The notes under the pieces were generated by a model, which made no database searches, was not told the DNA's origin, and was given only the letters and a program-made list of their open reading frames with translations. A stretch of DNA of 35,687 bases from a virus: the IMG/VR virus record IMGVR_UViG_3300015263_000124, positions 1-35,687 of that record; one strand, given 5' to 3'. Position numbers and translations under genes: made by a program. Positions 23,529 through 31,937 of the stretch are shown piece after piece (position 1 is the first letter of the stretch; the number at the start of each line of letters is the position of its first letter).

Positions 23529-24275
23529 TTAAACTTCTACATTATGTTTCTTGTACACATCCTCTTTGATTCTCTGCATGTAGGCTTTCTGGTCACGAGA
23601 TGTTGCACCGAGCAGTAGTGATTTCTCTGGGGCAGCGAGTTCCTGACGTTCAGTCTGACGAGGCAGATTGAAACTAGAAGGACTTGTTGGATTGCTGGCG
23701 GGCTTCGAAGAATTAAATAAGGCAAGCACAAGTTGTGGATTGCTTTTCGAAAGTTCACCAAGCTGTTCGGGAGTAGTACCGAGTTCCTTAGCCTTAGCAG
23801 CTACAGTCTCTCGGGTCTTATCTCCGTATTTCTGTTTCAAAGTGTTCTGAACCGTGCTTACGTTCTCAACGTATTTCTGTTCGCTATTCATAAGAGCGAT
23901 CTGATCACGCACGAGTTTCGCAACTGCTTCTTCACTCAATCCACTCGCTGGAGGGGTCTTTTCCGCTGGTTTCTCTTGTTCATCTTTAGCAGTCAAATTC
24001 TTCAAGACTTCTTCAATACTCTGTTGTCGGGCAGCCTGTTCTCGGAGCTGATTAAGTTCTTGCTCTACAGTAGACTTTTCAGTCTTTAGTGTGCCGATAA
24101 ATTCCTGAGACGCAGTGTATCCTTTCAAAGCATCTTCAATAGTCTTGAACTTCTGTTCACCGTTCTCATTCTTGATAGACGCCAGAAGGTCATTAAGGCG
24201 GTTATCAGAATTAACTGGTGGAGTGACGGGTTGTTCTTCTTGAACGCCGTCAAATACGTTGTCTTGGTCAGACAT
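23529..24275 (-). CDS. Scaffolding protein
   Basis: A 248-residue, highly charged, helical protein that guides procapsid assembly and is then lost. The N-terminus is acidic (SDQDNVFDGVQEEQPVTPP). A coiled coil follows (EFIGTLKTEKSTVEQELNQLREQAARQQSIEEVLKNL), then low-complexity Pro/Ser stretches, and a basic C-terminal helix (DQKAYMQRIKEDVYKKHNVEV) of the kind that contacts the capsid. Its place immediately before the major capsid gene is standard. AAGGA lies upstream of ATG 24275. A structured leader and tRNA precede it. Confidence 0.85.
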   Translation of the reverse strand: MSDQDNVFDGVQEEQPVTPPVNSDNRLNDLLASIKNENGEQKFKTIEDALKGYTASQEFIGTLKTEKSTVEQELNQLREQAARQQSIEEVLKNLTAKDEQEKPAEKTPPASGLSEEAVAKLVRDQIALMNSEQKYVENVSTVQNTLKQKYGDKTRETVAAKAKELGTTPEQLGELSKSNPQLVLALFNSSKPASNPTSPSSFNLPRQTERQELAAPEKSLLLGATSRDQKAYMQRIKEDVYKKHNVEV

Positions 24276-24399
24276 TTTTATTCCTTAGTTTAGCTAAATT
24301 AAGATTGGCCATAACTCGTAAGCTATGACAAGCACCTTGTAAACGCAAGGTGGAAGTAAGGAGGTTCCTGTTATATCATCGTCACCAACAACCGTTGAA
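24276..24399 (-). promoter_or_regulatory. Structured leader upstream of the scaffold gene
   Basis: A gene-free stretch between the tRNA and scaffold gene. Two clear inverted repeats sit side by side: CATA-A-CT/AG-C-TATG (24310-24327, loop CGTA) and CACCTTG/CAAGGTG (24333-24352, perfect 7 bp, six-base loop). A short AGGA/TCCT repeat follows at about 24359-24369. No U-tract follows, so they are not simple terminators. They may stabilise the processed 5' end of the scaffold-capsid message after tRNA excision. I tried to fold a second tRNA here and found no T-loop or acceptor. Confidence 0.5.
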
Positions 24400-24477
24400 T
24401 GGTCAGAAAGGTTGGATTTGAACCAACGACTTCTGGTTTCCAAAACCAGCACTCTTACCTGACTGAGCTACTCTCTG
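24400..24477 (-). tRNA. tRNA-Pro (anticodon UGG) with encoded CCA
   Basis: A full cloverleaf reads on the - strand. The acceptor CAGAGAG pairs with CTTTCTG (one G-U). The D-stem is GCTC/GAGT. The anticodon stem CTGGT/ACCAG carries loop TTTGGAA with anticodon TGG. The variable loop is AAGTC and the T-stem GTTGG/CCAAC has loop TTCAAAT. Discriminator A73 and C1-G72 are the bacterial proline identity elements, and CCA is encoded at 24402-24400. The body is 75 nt plus CCA. It lies inside the late structural operon between the portal-linked small gene and the scaffold gene, so it is likely processed from the late transcript. Confidence 0.93.
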
Positions 24478-24631
24478 ATAGTTTTTATTATATATATATA
24501 TTTATTAATATTATATTATTATCATATATTATTTAATATTATATATATATATATATCTATTCTCTTAAAGGGTCATATCTATATACCTGTTTTTTGACCC
24601 TTTTGTGACAAAAATAAAAATAAAATATTTT
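24478..24631. repeat. AT-rich low-complexity spacer with (TA)n runs and a 9-bp inverted repeat
   Basis: Bases 24481-24558 are almost pure A/T, with alternating TATATATATA tracts at both ends. To the right, AAAGGGTCA (24567-24575) and TGACCCTTT (24595-24603) form a perfect 9-bp inverted repeat around a 19-base loop. The repeat lacks a clear U-tract, so it may stabilise the 3' end of the portal message or mark an RNase site. No coding frame is seen. The AT tract lies directly 5' of the tRNA on the transcribed strand. Confidence 0.6.
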
Positions 24632-24874
24632 TTAATCTTCAAGAATACTAGTCAGTTCGTTAATAGCTCTTTCGTAACCATTAAATTCTGCCTGTTCGTA
24701 TGCCCAAGAGGGACTATCATAATTATTTTTACTGAGGCGTACAGCTTGTGTATCAGCCTTCTTTTCGTTCAGTCGTTCGATGAATAGTTTACGCAGACGA
24801 TGGGCCTCAATAAAGAGACCCTTCATTTCCTTTTTATCCTTTTCATCCAAACCTTTAAGAAGAGATGTCTTCAA
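24632..24874 (-). CDS. Small helical protein overlapping the portal gene end
   Basis: An 80-residue protein with start TTG 24874, five bases after the GGAGG that lies inside the portal gene. A longer frame upstream would overlap the portal more and has no site. It is nearly all helical and charged (LDEKDKKEMKGLFIEAHRLRKLFIERLNEKKADTQ, then YEQAEFNGYERAINELTSILED). Small genes of this kind sit between portal and scaffold in several T7-like phages. The function is unknown. Confidence 0.7.
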   Translation of the reverse strand: MKTSLLKGLDEKDKKEMKGLFIEAHRLRKLFIERLNEKKADTQAVRLSKNNYDSPSWAYEQAEFNGYERAINELTSILED

Positions 24875-26675
24875 AATTACCTCCGCTCGTAGCCGCATCT
24901 TCTGGTGGAAGCATAGGAGCAGACTCCTCACCCGGTCCCATGGACATTGCCATATTATCTTCTTGTGCTTGCCCAGCTAAAGCTGAGGTCTCTTTCTGTT
25001 CCATAACAGCAACATTAGGACGGAAGATTTGATATGCTGTAATAGACAATACATCCTCAACAAACTGTGCCAACCCCTTACCAGAGGTATGAGGAGCGAT
25101 AGTAGCCCATACAGGAGAAGCAGCAATACCAATAAGGCTTTGCAGCTCTTGAGCCTTCTGACCGAAGTGACGGGCTCCTACGGGCCGAATAATGCCCTTT
25201 GCTACAAGATCATCACGAGTGATTTCTTGGAACATCGTAGCACCAAGGTCTGTATCGATATTACGAATAATATCCGTTCCATCAAAATTACGTACAGCCT
25301 GTTCAAGCATTGAGTTAAGCAGAGGCTCAAGAAGTTCAATCTCGAAGTTAGTAACCTTCTCTTGGAAGATACGGCCAGCAGCCGTCATAAGAGACTGGAA
25401 CTCTGTAGCAGTCTTCTCACCGGGAGTACGAATACCCATAGCTTCACGAGGAGCACCTGCATACATTTCCATTTTATCTTCAAGCTCCTTAATCTGCTGA
25501 TCTGCAGCAAGGATTCCAGAAAGGTTCTTAACTACTTCGTCAATATCGCCATTCTCGTCCACATGGATTTCAGCACCCGGACCCCAATCAAAGGCTTCAA
25601 CTTCACCTTTAATCTTAAGAGGAGGCCATACGGCCAAATCCATAGCATCTGCTTTAAGATTCTCAAGATGGTCAATTCGATATTGCATACCAATCAGGTT
25701 ATCTAGTGGGCCCATTGCCCAAAGGTTATCTGGACGAAGACGCCAACCTGCATGGAAGATAGGAGCCCTGCCACTAAACGTACTAATCTGTTCGTTACGT
25801 GCAGTGAAGCAACGATCAACGACGGTGATCATACGATTAGTCTGAACTTCATTCTCACCATCAATATGCAAATCTCCGTAGAACTCTAGGATTTCAACAT
25901 AGTTGGACATGTAGTATTCATATAGGTCTCCAAAGCCATCCACGCTGTACTGAGCGGCCTTATTCCAATCATCCCTACTATACTGCCCATAACGGCTCTT
26001 AATGTCTAGGCGACGTTCTACTACGTCTTTCCAGAAAGCGTGTTCGGGGTGAGTTTCAGACAAGCGAATAAGTTCACCAATAGTCTTAACACTACGAACA
26101 ATCTTGGGAGTGTTGTTGAATGAATCAGCCGTAGGATTGAAAACAATATCTTCTGGGCTAATACGTTCAGCTACAGGGCCAATGAAGGTCGGAACATACG
26201 CACCATCCTGATCAGTAATGTAGCGTGATTCAAACGAAGACATGGCAAATACATTACCATAATCGATATAGTCAAGAAGAAGTCTACTGGCCTTAGTACG
26301 GAAACCCCCCTCACGGGTTTTATTTTCCATGTAGCCAGTAATCACCTTAGCCTTATCACGAGCCGAACTATCCTTTGTATAAGCATTCCACTGCAGCCAC
26401 TTATCGTTAGGGAAAAGGGCACTGATATAGTTGGAATGTAGGTTATCTCGAATTTGACAAATCTTAGGGGTGGTCGTAGTATTAGACCATGGTAGTGTGC
26501 CATTAGAGGTTGAACGAGTATCAGTAGCAAAGATGTATTTCTTAGTTTCATTCCATTGCTCAAGAACAGATGAACGTTGGTTATTCCAACGCTGCCAGAA
26601 CCAAGCAATAGCCTTCGACTCATCATCACTAGTGAGGCTCTGTGTAATCTCCAGCACCTTAGTTGAATTAGCCAT
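24855..26675 (-). CDS. Portal (head-tail connector) protein
   Basis: A 606-residue ring-forming protein at the packaging vertex. Podovirus portal features are visible: WQRWNNQRSSVLEQWNETKKYIFAT near the N-terminus, NLHSNYISALFPNDKWLQW, then RLLLDYIDYGNVFAMSSFE, the helical stem region with GMQYRIDHLENLKADAMDL, and GIRTPGEKTATEFQSLMTAAGRIFQEKV. The C-terminus is disordered and acidic. It follows the large terminase in the same operon. The gene end overlaps the small downstream gene by 20 bases. Confidence 0.9.
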   Translation of the reverse strand: MANSTKVLEITQSLTSDDESKAIAWFWQRWNNQRSSVLEQWNETKKYIFATDTRSTSNGTLPWSNTTTTPKICQIRDNLHSNYISALFPNDKWLQWNAYTKDSSARDKAKVITGYMENKTREGGFRTKASRLLLDYIDYGNVFAMSSFESRYITDQDGAYVPTFIGPVAERISPEDIVFNPTADSFNNTPKIVRSVKTIGELIRLSETHPEHAFWKDVVERRLDIKSRYGQYSRDDWNKAAQYSVDGFGDLYEYYMSNYVEILEFYGDLHIDGENEVQTNRMITVVDRCFTARNEQISTFSGRAPIFHAGWRLRPDNLWAMGPLDNLIGMQYRIDHLENLKADAMDLAVWPPLKIKGEVEAFDWGPGAEIHVDENGDIDEVVKNLSGILAADQQIKELEDKMEMYAGAPREAMGIRTPGEKTATEFQSLMTAAGRIFQEKVTNFEIELLEPLLNSMLEQAVRNFDGTDIIRNIDTDLGATMFQEITRDDLVAKGIIRPVGARHFGQKAQELQSLIGIAASPVWATIAPHTSGKGLAQFVEDVLSITAYQIFRPNVAVMEQKETSALAGQAQEDNMAMSMGPGEESAPMLPPEDAATSGGNFEDISS

Positions 26676-26684
26676 AATTATTCC

Positions 26685-28289
26685 TTATAAAGCCCCACCA
26701 AATCTACTACGAGGCATTTTGTTTGTTAGAAAGTCTTTTATCTTGTGAGCGTTATTGTACGCTGGCTTAACAGCAATAGATACAGCAGATGCTAGAGCAT
26801 CCTTAACGTCGTCATGAGGAGGACGTGCTAGAATAAGCTCTTCTTCAAGAACCTGCGTCCAACCACCTTCGTGATGCCATACACTCAAGTTCTCATATCG
26901 CCATTCCAATGTAGCAGCAATACGCTCTTCCTTGGAGCCTTCAATCTTAGTGGGCCTGTATTCCTCCACAGAGAGTCGTAGACCCTGTTTCTTAGAGAAA
27001 GCCTTAATATCCTCTACGAGAATCTTCTGAGCTGCTACAACCTCCGCTGAGAGCTTTTTAAATCCCCATTTGGAATGTAGGTCTACTACATGATTGAAAT
27101 GGTCAATACTACGTTCAGCCTTAAATCTATCAATATCCAATACGTAGATTTGATCTTCACTATCAATACCAATAACAACGATAGCAGAATAGTCAGCCTT
27201 CTTGCTCAATGAGAATGCGAAGTCCATAGCTGCATAAATGTTTAGTCGGTTATTCTGGTAGAACCAATTACCACCTTCCCTCCGTAGGAAACGCGGATTG
27301 TAGTATTGAAAGCAGTCCCGACTGATCCGGTTACTCCCAGACTCGTTGGGATTGTTGTAATACTGTGCATAGAATTGTACTCTGTCTTCGTATTCGGCTC
27401 GAATACGGGCCAATACTCGTCTGTCGAAGCCAAAAGCTTTTCCATCGTCACGAACAGCCCGAGGCCAAATATAAATGTCATCAGTTTCAACTGCATATTC
27501 CTTAATATCCCATACAGGTAATTCGTCAATCTTGACGCCATCATCGTTATACTCTTCAAACATCTGATTAGCCCAAGTGTAATAAATATCAGTTGGATAA
27601 TACCTAGTTCCACAGGCCATGGTAAATCCACCTGCATTACGGATAGACGTAAACTGACTACTCTTTTTACTAACTTCTTCACGCCCATTTTCTGTGTATG
27701 CATTCTCCGGGACTACAAGGTCGTCAGCAATAATGATGTCAGCATGCCAACCAGTGGTATTAGTGGTGAGACCTGCTGTAGCGATTGTAGCATCTCGAAC
27801 GCCTTGTGTCTTACGTTCTTCATGATCAATAATAATCTTTGTCGAGGACCAAGCTTCACGTAACCCTTTCTGTGGGTGAATGTATTCAGGCCAGAAGCGA
27901 TTAAATACTCCACTCTCCATAATATTCTGAATAGCATACAACTGCGTCTCAGCAAGAGCAGCGGTAGCGGATAGGTAGAGGATAGTTACTTCTGGATGAC
28001 GAAGGATTATCCATGACGCCCAAGTAGCTACCATATGACTCTTAAGATGTGCACGAGGAAGCATAATTAGCTTATTATTCGTAGTGGTATCACCACGTCC
28101 AAATAATGTATAGTCTTCCATCCAACGATAGATTTCTCTATGGACATCACCATAAACATAACCGGGATTAACTAATTGGGCATAGAACCACAAATCATTC
28201 TTGGCACGCTCACGAATTTCCTTAGCCTGTTCTGGCATCATATCAATTCGTGAATATGCCTTCTCAAGCCATTCGGGGCGTTTCCTCAT
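26685..28289 (-). CDS. Terminase large subunit (packaging ATPase and nuclease)
   Basis: A 534-residue packaging motor. The ATPase has a deviant Walker A at LPRAHLKS (77-84), Walker B ADIIIADD (183-190) and a coupling motif in ILYLSAT (103-109). The RNase H-like nuclease domain starts at YAAMDFAFSLSKKADYSA, with its first metal Asp, followed by IYVLDIDRFKAERS and a late DDVKDALA. The pattern matches podovirus large terminases (T7 gp19 type). It overlaps the small-terminase gene by 4 bases (ATGA). Confidence 0.92.
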   Translation of the reverse strand: MRKRPEWLEKAYSRIDMMPEQAKEIRERAKNDLWFYAQLVNPGYVYGDVHREIYRWMEDYTLFGRGDTTTNNKLIMLPRAHLKSHMVATWASWIILRHPEVTILYLSATAALAETQLYAIQNIMESGVFNRFWPEYIHPQKGLREAWSSTKIIIDHEERKTQGVRDATIATAGLTTNTTGWHADIIIADDLVVPENAYTENGREEVSKKSSQFTSIRNAGGFTMACGTRYYPTDIYYTWANQMFEEYNDDGVKIDELPVWDIKEYAVETDDIYIWPRAVRDDGKAFGFDRRVLARIRAEYEDRVQFYAQYYNNPNESGSNRISRDCFQYYNPRFLRREGGNWFYQNNRLNIYAAMDFAFSLSKKADYSAIVVIGIDSEDQIYVLDIDRFKAERSIDHFNHVVDLHSKWGFKKLSAEVVAAQKILVEDIKAFSKKQGLRLSVEEYRPTKIEGSKEERIAATLEWRYENLSVWHHEGGWTQVLEEELILARPPHDDVKDALASAVSIAVKPAYNNAHKIKDFLTNKMPRSRFGGAL

Positions 28290-28786
28290 TTCTTATAATC
28301 CCTCATCCTCATAATATCTGCACCAAACTCATTATCGAGCTGCTCCTGAATATTACGTTCTCGTTCGATTTCTTCCTTCTTAGGACGACCAGCTCCACGT
28401 CTGTCCCAACCCCTCTCAGCAAGCCATTTAGCTGCCTGAGCATTATCTCCTGACATATCTAGCATAGCTTGTACACCAGCACCACGAAGCTTTAGTTCAA
28501 GCTCTTCACGCCAGTCATCTACATGCTTACCAATGATGGCGTTCTTACACAAACGTTTCCAATGAGGCCAGTCAATAAGGAAGGTTGTGGCAAAGTCATA
28601 CTCAAGAGGGTCTTCTGCTGCCAAATACAAACGCTTAAGGGAAGGGTAAACCTTCCCCTTATACGTCTTATCTTCACCATCTAATGTGTAATACGCATAT
28701 TCCACATTGTAGTTAGGCTCAAGAAACAAGCTTTGAGTAAGAGGTCTGCCCATACTATCACGAAACAAACTCTTATCTATTTTCAT
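28286..28786 (-). CDS. Probable terminase small subunit
   Basis: A 166-residue protein immediately upstream of, and overlapping, the large terminase. It is mostly helical, with SLKRLYLAAEDPLEYDFATTFLIDWPHWKRLC followed by DDWREELELKLRGAGVQAMLDMSGDN. The segment AAKWLAERGWDRRGAGRPKKEE has the look of a small-terminase DNA-binding or linker region, and the C-terminus is acidic/coiled. Assignment rests chiefly on position and architecture. AGGTGAAAT precedes the ATG. Confidence 0.75.
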   Translation of the reverse strand: MKIDKSLFRDSMGRPLTQSLFLEPNYNVEYAYYTLDGEDKTYKGKVYPSLKRLYLAAEDPLEYDFATTFLIDWPHWKRLCKNAIIGKHVDDWREELELKLRGAGVQAMLDMSGDNAQAAKWLAERGWDRRGAGRPKKEEIERERNIQEQLDNEFGADIMRMRDYKK

Positions 28787-28803
28787 ATTTCACCTATTGA
28801 AGT

Positions 28804-30459
28804 TCACACAAATTTTGGAACGACGATCAATCCCTGTGTATTGCCAGTTCTATTTTCGAACGTCAGTTTTCCATTGTAGGAACCAATATTAATCTTGCCA
28901 CTCGCCCCTGTTGATCCTGTCATTACAGAGCCAGCATATGTGTTGAATACGGAACTAGGTGTTCCGATTGGATTGAATGTAGGGGAGCTTGCAGACCGAA
29001 CCCACCAATGCCCATAATACGGGCTTCCAGCGCTACCGCCGTAAACTTCAAGACCACCAAGAAATAGCCAATGCTTTAGGTCTATTTCGGCAACACCTCC
29101 CACAGGGATTGACAGGTTATAACAGTTCGTAGAAGTTCTATCCGGGATTACTTCTGCGGCTATTTTCACATTCTCAATTGTTCCACTATAAGTTATGGGA
29201 TTTTCCCGCGACGACACATTTACGGTAGACCCAACCATTGCGAATATATCTCCAGAACCACTCCTGATGAACTGGATACCAGAACCTTCGGAACCGGTAA
29301 TAGATATCTCGTCAAGCAGAACATTGATATCTCCACTTCCAGAGTTTTGAACCATTACCGCTGATCCAGGCCGATTATTTGACAAAACACGACGTATAGA
29401 TGCAGATGAAATGGAATTGTCATTCTCGGCAAGAAGATGGACAAGTGTTCCGGGGATTGCCCCTGCAAAGCCACCAAAGCTGACGCTATCAATTGAAAGT
29501 TGGTTAATACTCCCGCCAGATGCCCTAACCCTGATTGGAGTTGCTGGGTTAATCGTCTTAATATTTTTTATGTCGAGAACCGACATATCAGATTGGGCGG
29601 CGACAGAAACAAGAAATGTTGGACCATATGAGCTGGAAAGAGGGACTAGAACACCATCAATCGTAGTGTAATGACCTCCCGTCACTTCAATAAGGCTAGA
29701 TTCCCCATCCATGTTTGATCCGTATGAGGCACGAATGTTTGAAACGGAATTTCCATTCCCACCTGAGATAACCAGACCCTTCTTAGCCTGTCCCATATTG
29801 ATGTCGTATGCTTCACAGAGATCGTGTGACAGCTCTACAAATGGGCTTGCTCTGTTACCAAGCATAGACGAGTAACATTCGAACTGTACGCCTGTAAGCT
29901 TTGCCCCGACATTAGCCGACTTGAAACCGGAGAAACCATCAGCACCGAACTTGAACACCGTCCTACGTGTTCCGGCACCCACTATCCATGCGCATCGCTG
30001 GACAAGCACCTGACTGTTAATGGTGTAATTGCCAATATCGAAGATCAGCCTACTTTCTCGACCATTCCCCATTGCAACCAAAGCTTTGTTGATGAACGGT
30101 GCTTGATCCAACGTCTCGACACCAAGCGGGAAAGCCCCGAACAACGATGCGTGTATGTCTCTTGAATTTTCACCTTCTCCTGTAACGCCATCGTTGCCGA
30201 GGATATACTCTCCATCACCACGAAAAACCCACTGTGGGTCTGTGTTGATCCTGCCTTGAATGGTTACTGTCGCTCCAGGTTCTACTGTGATATATGCGCC
30301 ATCATCAAAATAAACAGATGTGCTAATTTCTACGTTAGATGTTATGAGAGTATTCCCTTGAGGAAATAAGACATAACCTAAATCTGCCTCCATCAATAGA
30401 ATTGCAGATGCACTATCTGATGATGCGGAACCCCCGTAATCATAAACTGATACGTCCAT
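28804..30459 (-). CDS. Tailspike with right-handed beta-helix fold
   Basis: A 551-residue receptor-binding protein. Short repeating beta rungs run from about residue 30 to 450 (VEISTSVYFDDGAYITVEPGATVTI, SLIEVTGGHYTTIDGVLVPL, MSVLDIKNIKTINPATPIRVRASGG, ISITGSEGSGIQFIRSGSGDIF), typical of pectate-lyase-like tailspikes that bind or cut capsule or O-antigen. The final 90 residues look like a separate beta-domain for trimerisation. There is no tail-anchoring N-domain of its own, so it probably docks on the preceding fibre proteins. Sampled lines of the gene run about 43-50% G+C against about 35% in the neighbouring fibre gene, hinting at exchange. Confidence 0.8.
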   Translation of the reverse strand: MDVSVYDYGGSASSDSASAILLMEADLGYVLFPQGNTLITSNVEISTSVYFDDGAYITVEPGATVTIQGRINTDPQWVFRGDGEYILGNDGVTGEGENSRDIHASLFGAFPLGVETLDQAPFINKALVAMGNGRESRLIFDIGNYTINSQVLVQRCAWIVGAGTRRTVFKFGADGFSGFKSANVGAKLTGVQFECYSSMLGNRASPFVELSHDLCEAYDINMGQAKKGLVISGGNGNSVSNIRASYGSNMDGESSLIEVTGGHYTTIDGVLVPLSSSYGPTFLVSVAAQSDMSVLDIKNIKTINPATPIRVRASGGSINQLSIDSVSFGGFAGAIPGTLVHLLAENDNSISSASIRRVLSNNRPGSAVMVQNSGSGDINVLLDEISITGSEGSGIQFIRSGSGDIFAMVGSTVNVSSRENPITYSGTIENVKIAAEVIPDRTSTNCYNLSIPVGGVAEIDLKHWLFLGGLEVYGGSAGSPYYGHWWVRSASSPTFNPIGTPSSVFNTYAGSVMTGSTGASGKINIGSYNGKLTFENRTGNTQGLIVVPKFV

Positions 30460-31446
30460 TTATTTCCACCTTCCAATTGCTGTGAGAGATACGGATACAT
30501 TAGATGTAGAACCAGCACTTGCCGTAAACACAGATACTGCTGTGTACCCTGTCGTAGACACGGAGAAAGGTCCACCCCAACCATTTGTGTTAGAGATCAA
30601 TGAGCTGCCGTTGGGTGTTGCTGAAAATGAAATTGCAAAAGAACCTGCCGGGAATGTCGTTGCATCACGGAAAACTGAGCCAAATGCCGTTGTAGTGATA
30701 TTTCCTGTTAATAGTTTAGTGACTGTCTGCGTACCATCTGCCCGCCTGATAAATCTGCCATTTGAGTTTTCGCCCATCACTTCACTAGGTAATGATCGAA
30801 GCTCATGCCTTCCACTACCAACAGGAGTAAAATCAAAAACTTCATATAGAGCCGCAGCCTGTCCGGCTTGGTCGCATGCATCTGGGTAAGCTTCATATGT
30901 AAAGGTAGCAACACCACTTAAAACACGTTTGTTAATAGTTAGGTCAAGACCAGTACCACTCACTGCATGGGAGAATGTAATCTTATTTCCAAGTGAATTA
31001 GCCGTACCACCTGTGTTTGCAATACTACGTTCAAAACGTATTTTAAACGACCATCCAGCACGACGTGTCGTACCAAAACCTGTTATCGTATAATCAGACG
31101 AGCCAATTCCTGTGATATTAAAATGTGTTCCACTATCTGGGATTTCAAGAATGCCAGAAGATAGTGTAGAGATATTGATATCTACCCATTCGTCATCAAT
31201 AGCATCTTCAAAATCTGTCTGATCTGTTTTAAGAGCAAGTTCACTATCTACATAAGTTGTATCAGCCTTAGGGCTAACTGCTGCATTAAGGCCTGTTGAC
31301 GTAATAGTTGGAAAACCTCCTACCGTACTACCATCATGTACTACAAGGGTATTAGTATCGGTGTCTACCGTAACCTCAGCCTGTGCTCCAGTGAATGTGC
31401 TATGTTGTGCGGACGTACCGCGTCTTAGTCTTACTTGTGTTGACAT
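30460..31446 (-). CDS. Tail fibre protein with N-terminal RRGT repeat
   Basis: A 328-residue fibre. It opens MSTQVRLRRGTSAQHSTF, then EVTVDTDTNTLVVHDGST, the widespread tail-fibre N-terminal module. The middle is beta-rich and the C-terminal 100 residues (NITTTAFGSVFRDATTFPAG, SLISNTNGWGGPFSVSTTGY, SNVSVSLTAIGRWK) resemble a receptor-binding beta-sandwich tip. Its ATG overlaps the stop of the adaptor gene, and the tailspike gene follows it by one base. The three genes together make a modular adsorption apparatus. Confidence 0.82.
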   Translation of the reverse strand: MSTQVRLRRGTSAQHSTFTGAQAEVTVDTDTNTLVVHDGSTVGGFPTITSTGLNAAVSPKADTTYVDSELALKTDQTDFEDAIDDEWVDINISTLSSGILEIPDSGTHFNITGIGSSDYTITGFGTTRRAGWSFKIRFERSIANTGGTANSLGNKITFSHAVSGTGLDLTINKRVLSGVATFTYEAYPDACDQAGQAAALYEVFDFTPVGSGRHELRSLPSEVMGENSNGRFIRRADGTQTVTKLLTGNITTTAFGSVFRDATTFPAGSFAISFSATPNGSSLISNTNGWGGPFSVSTTGYTAVSVFTASAGSTSNVSVSLTAIGRWK

Positions 31447-31937
31447 TAGGCTATACTACCCCAATCCTGATCAAAATAAGTTGTTTCATTAATAATAAAT
31501 CCAAAGTCGTAAGCTTGATTATCATCAAACCCTACAAACCCTGAAACTGCTTGGGATACCAAGTCTTCTGCTTCTGCTACTAGTGTTGATGCTGTATCAG
31601 CATAACCGTAGACATTAGCTTCAGAAGTTGCCGCAGCTGCGGCTGAACTTGCAGCATCATCTGCATATCCCTGAGCTTCATCAATAATATCTGCTACTGA
31701 CTCGTCAAGATATTCCTGAACAGTTTGATCATCAATAATAATACTATCAGCATTGATGCCATTAATATTAAGGATGTTATTACCATTCATATCCAAATCA
31801 CTAGTCATGTGATTTGGGGAATTACCTGATCGTGACAGAGAATCTTGAAGAGCTAGTTCTATGTTTTCGAAGTTTTCATTAATCTTCGTCAAACTATAAC
31901 CAGAGCTAATCACATTTCTTACATAATCAATGGCCAT
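31446..31937 (-). CDS. Tail fibre adaptor / connector protein (first gene of the late operon)
   Basis: A 163-residue protein. The N-terminus DYVRNVISSGYSLTKINENFENIELALQDSL with NHMTSDLDMNGNNILNI is the conserved module by which T7-type fibres attach to the tail. It then continues as a short Ala-rich coiled coil (AQGYADDAASSAAAAATSEANVYGYADTA). It is a stand-alone connector instead of the head of a long fibre. It is the promoter-proximal gene of the late operon. The 1.35 kb gene-free region lies immediately upstream. Confidence 0.82.
   Translation of the reverse strand: MAIDYVRNVISSGYSLTKINENFENIELALQDSLSRSGNSPNHMTSDLDMNGNNILNINGINADSIIIDDQTVQEYLDESVADIIDEAQGYADDAASSAAAAATSEANVYGYADTASTLVAEAEDLVSQAVSGFVGFDDNQAYDFGFIINETTYFDQDWGSIA

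Noticed and set aside
24302-24380. A second tRNA beside tRNA-Pro
   Set aside because: The 7-bp hairpin at 24333-24352 resembles an anticodon arm, but its loop is six bases and no T-loop, D-arm or acceptor pairing can be made on either strand.
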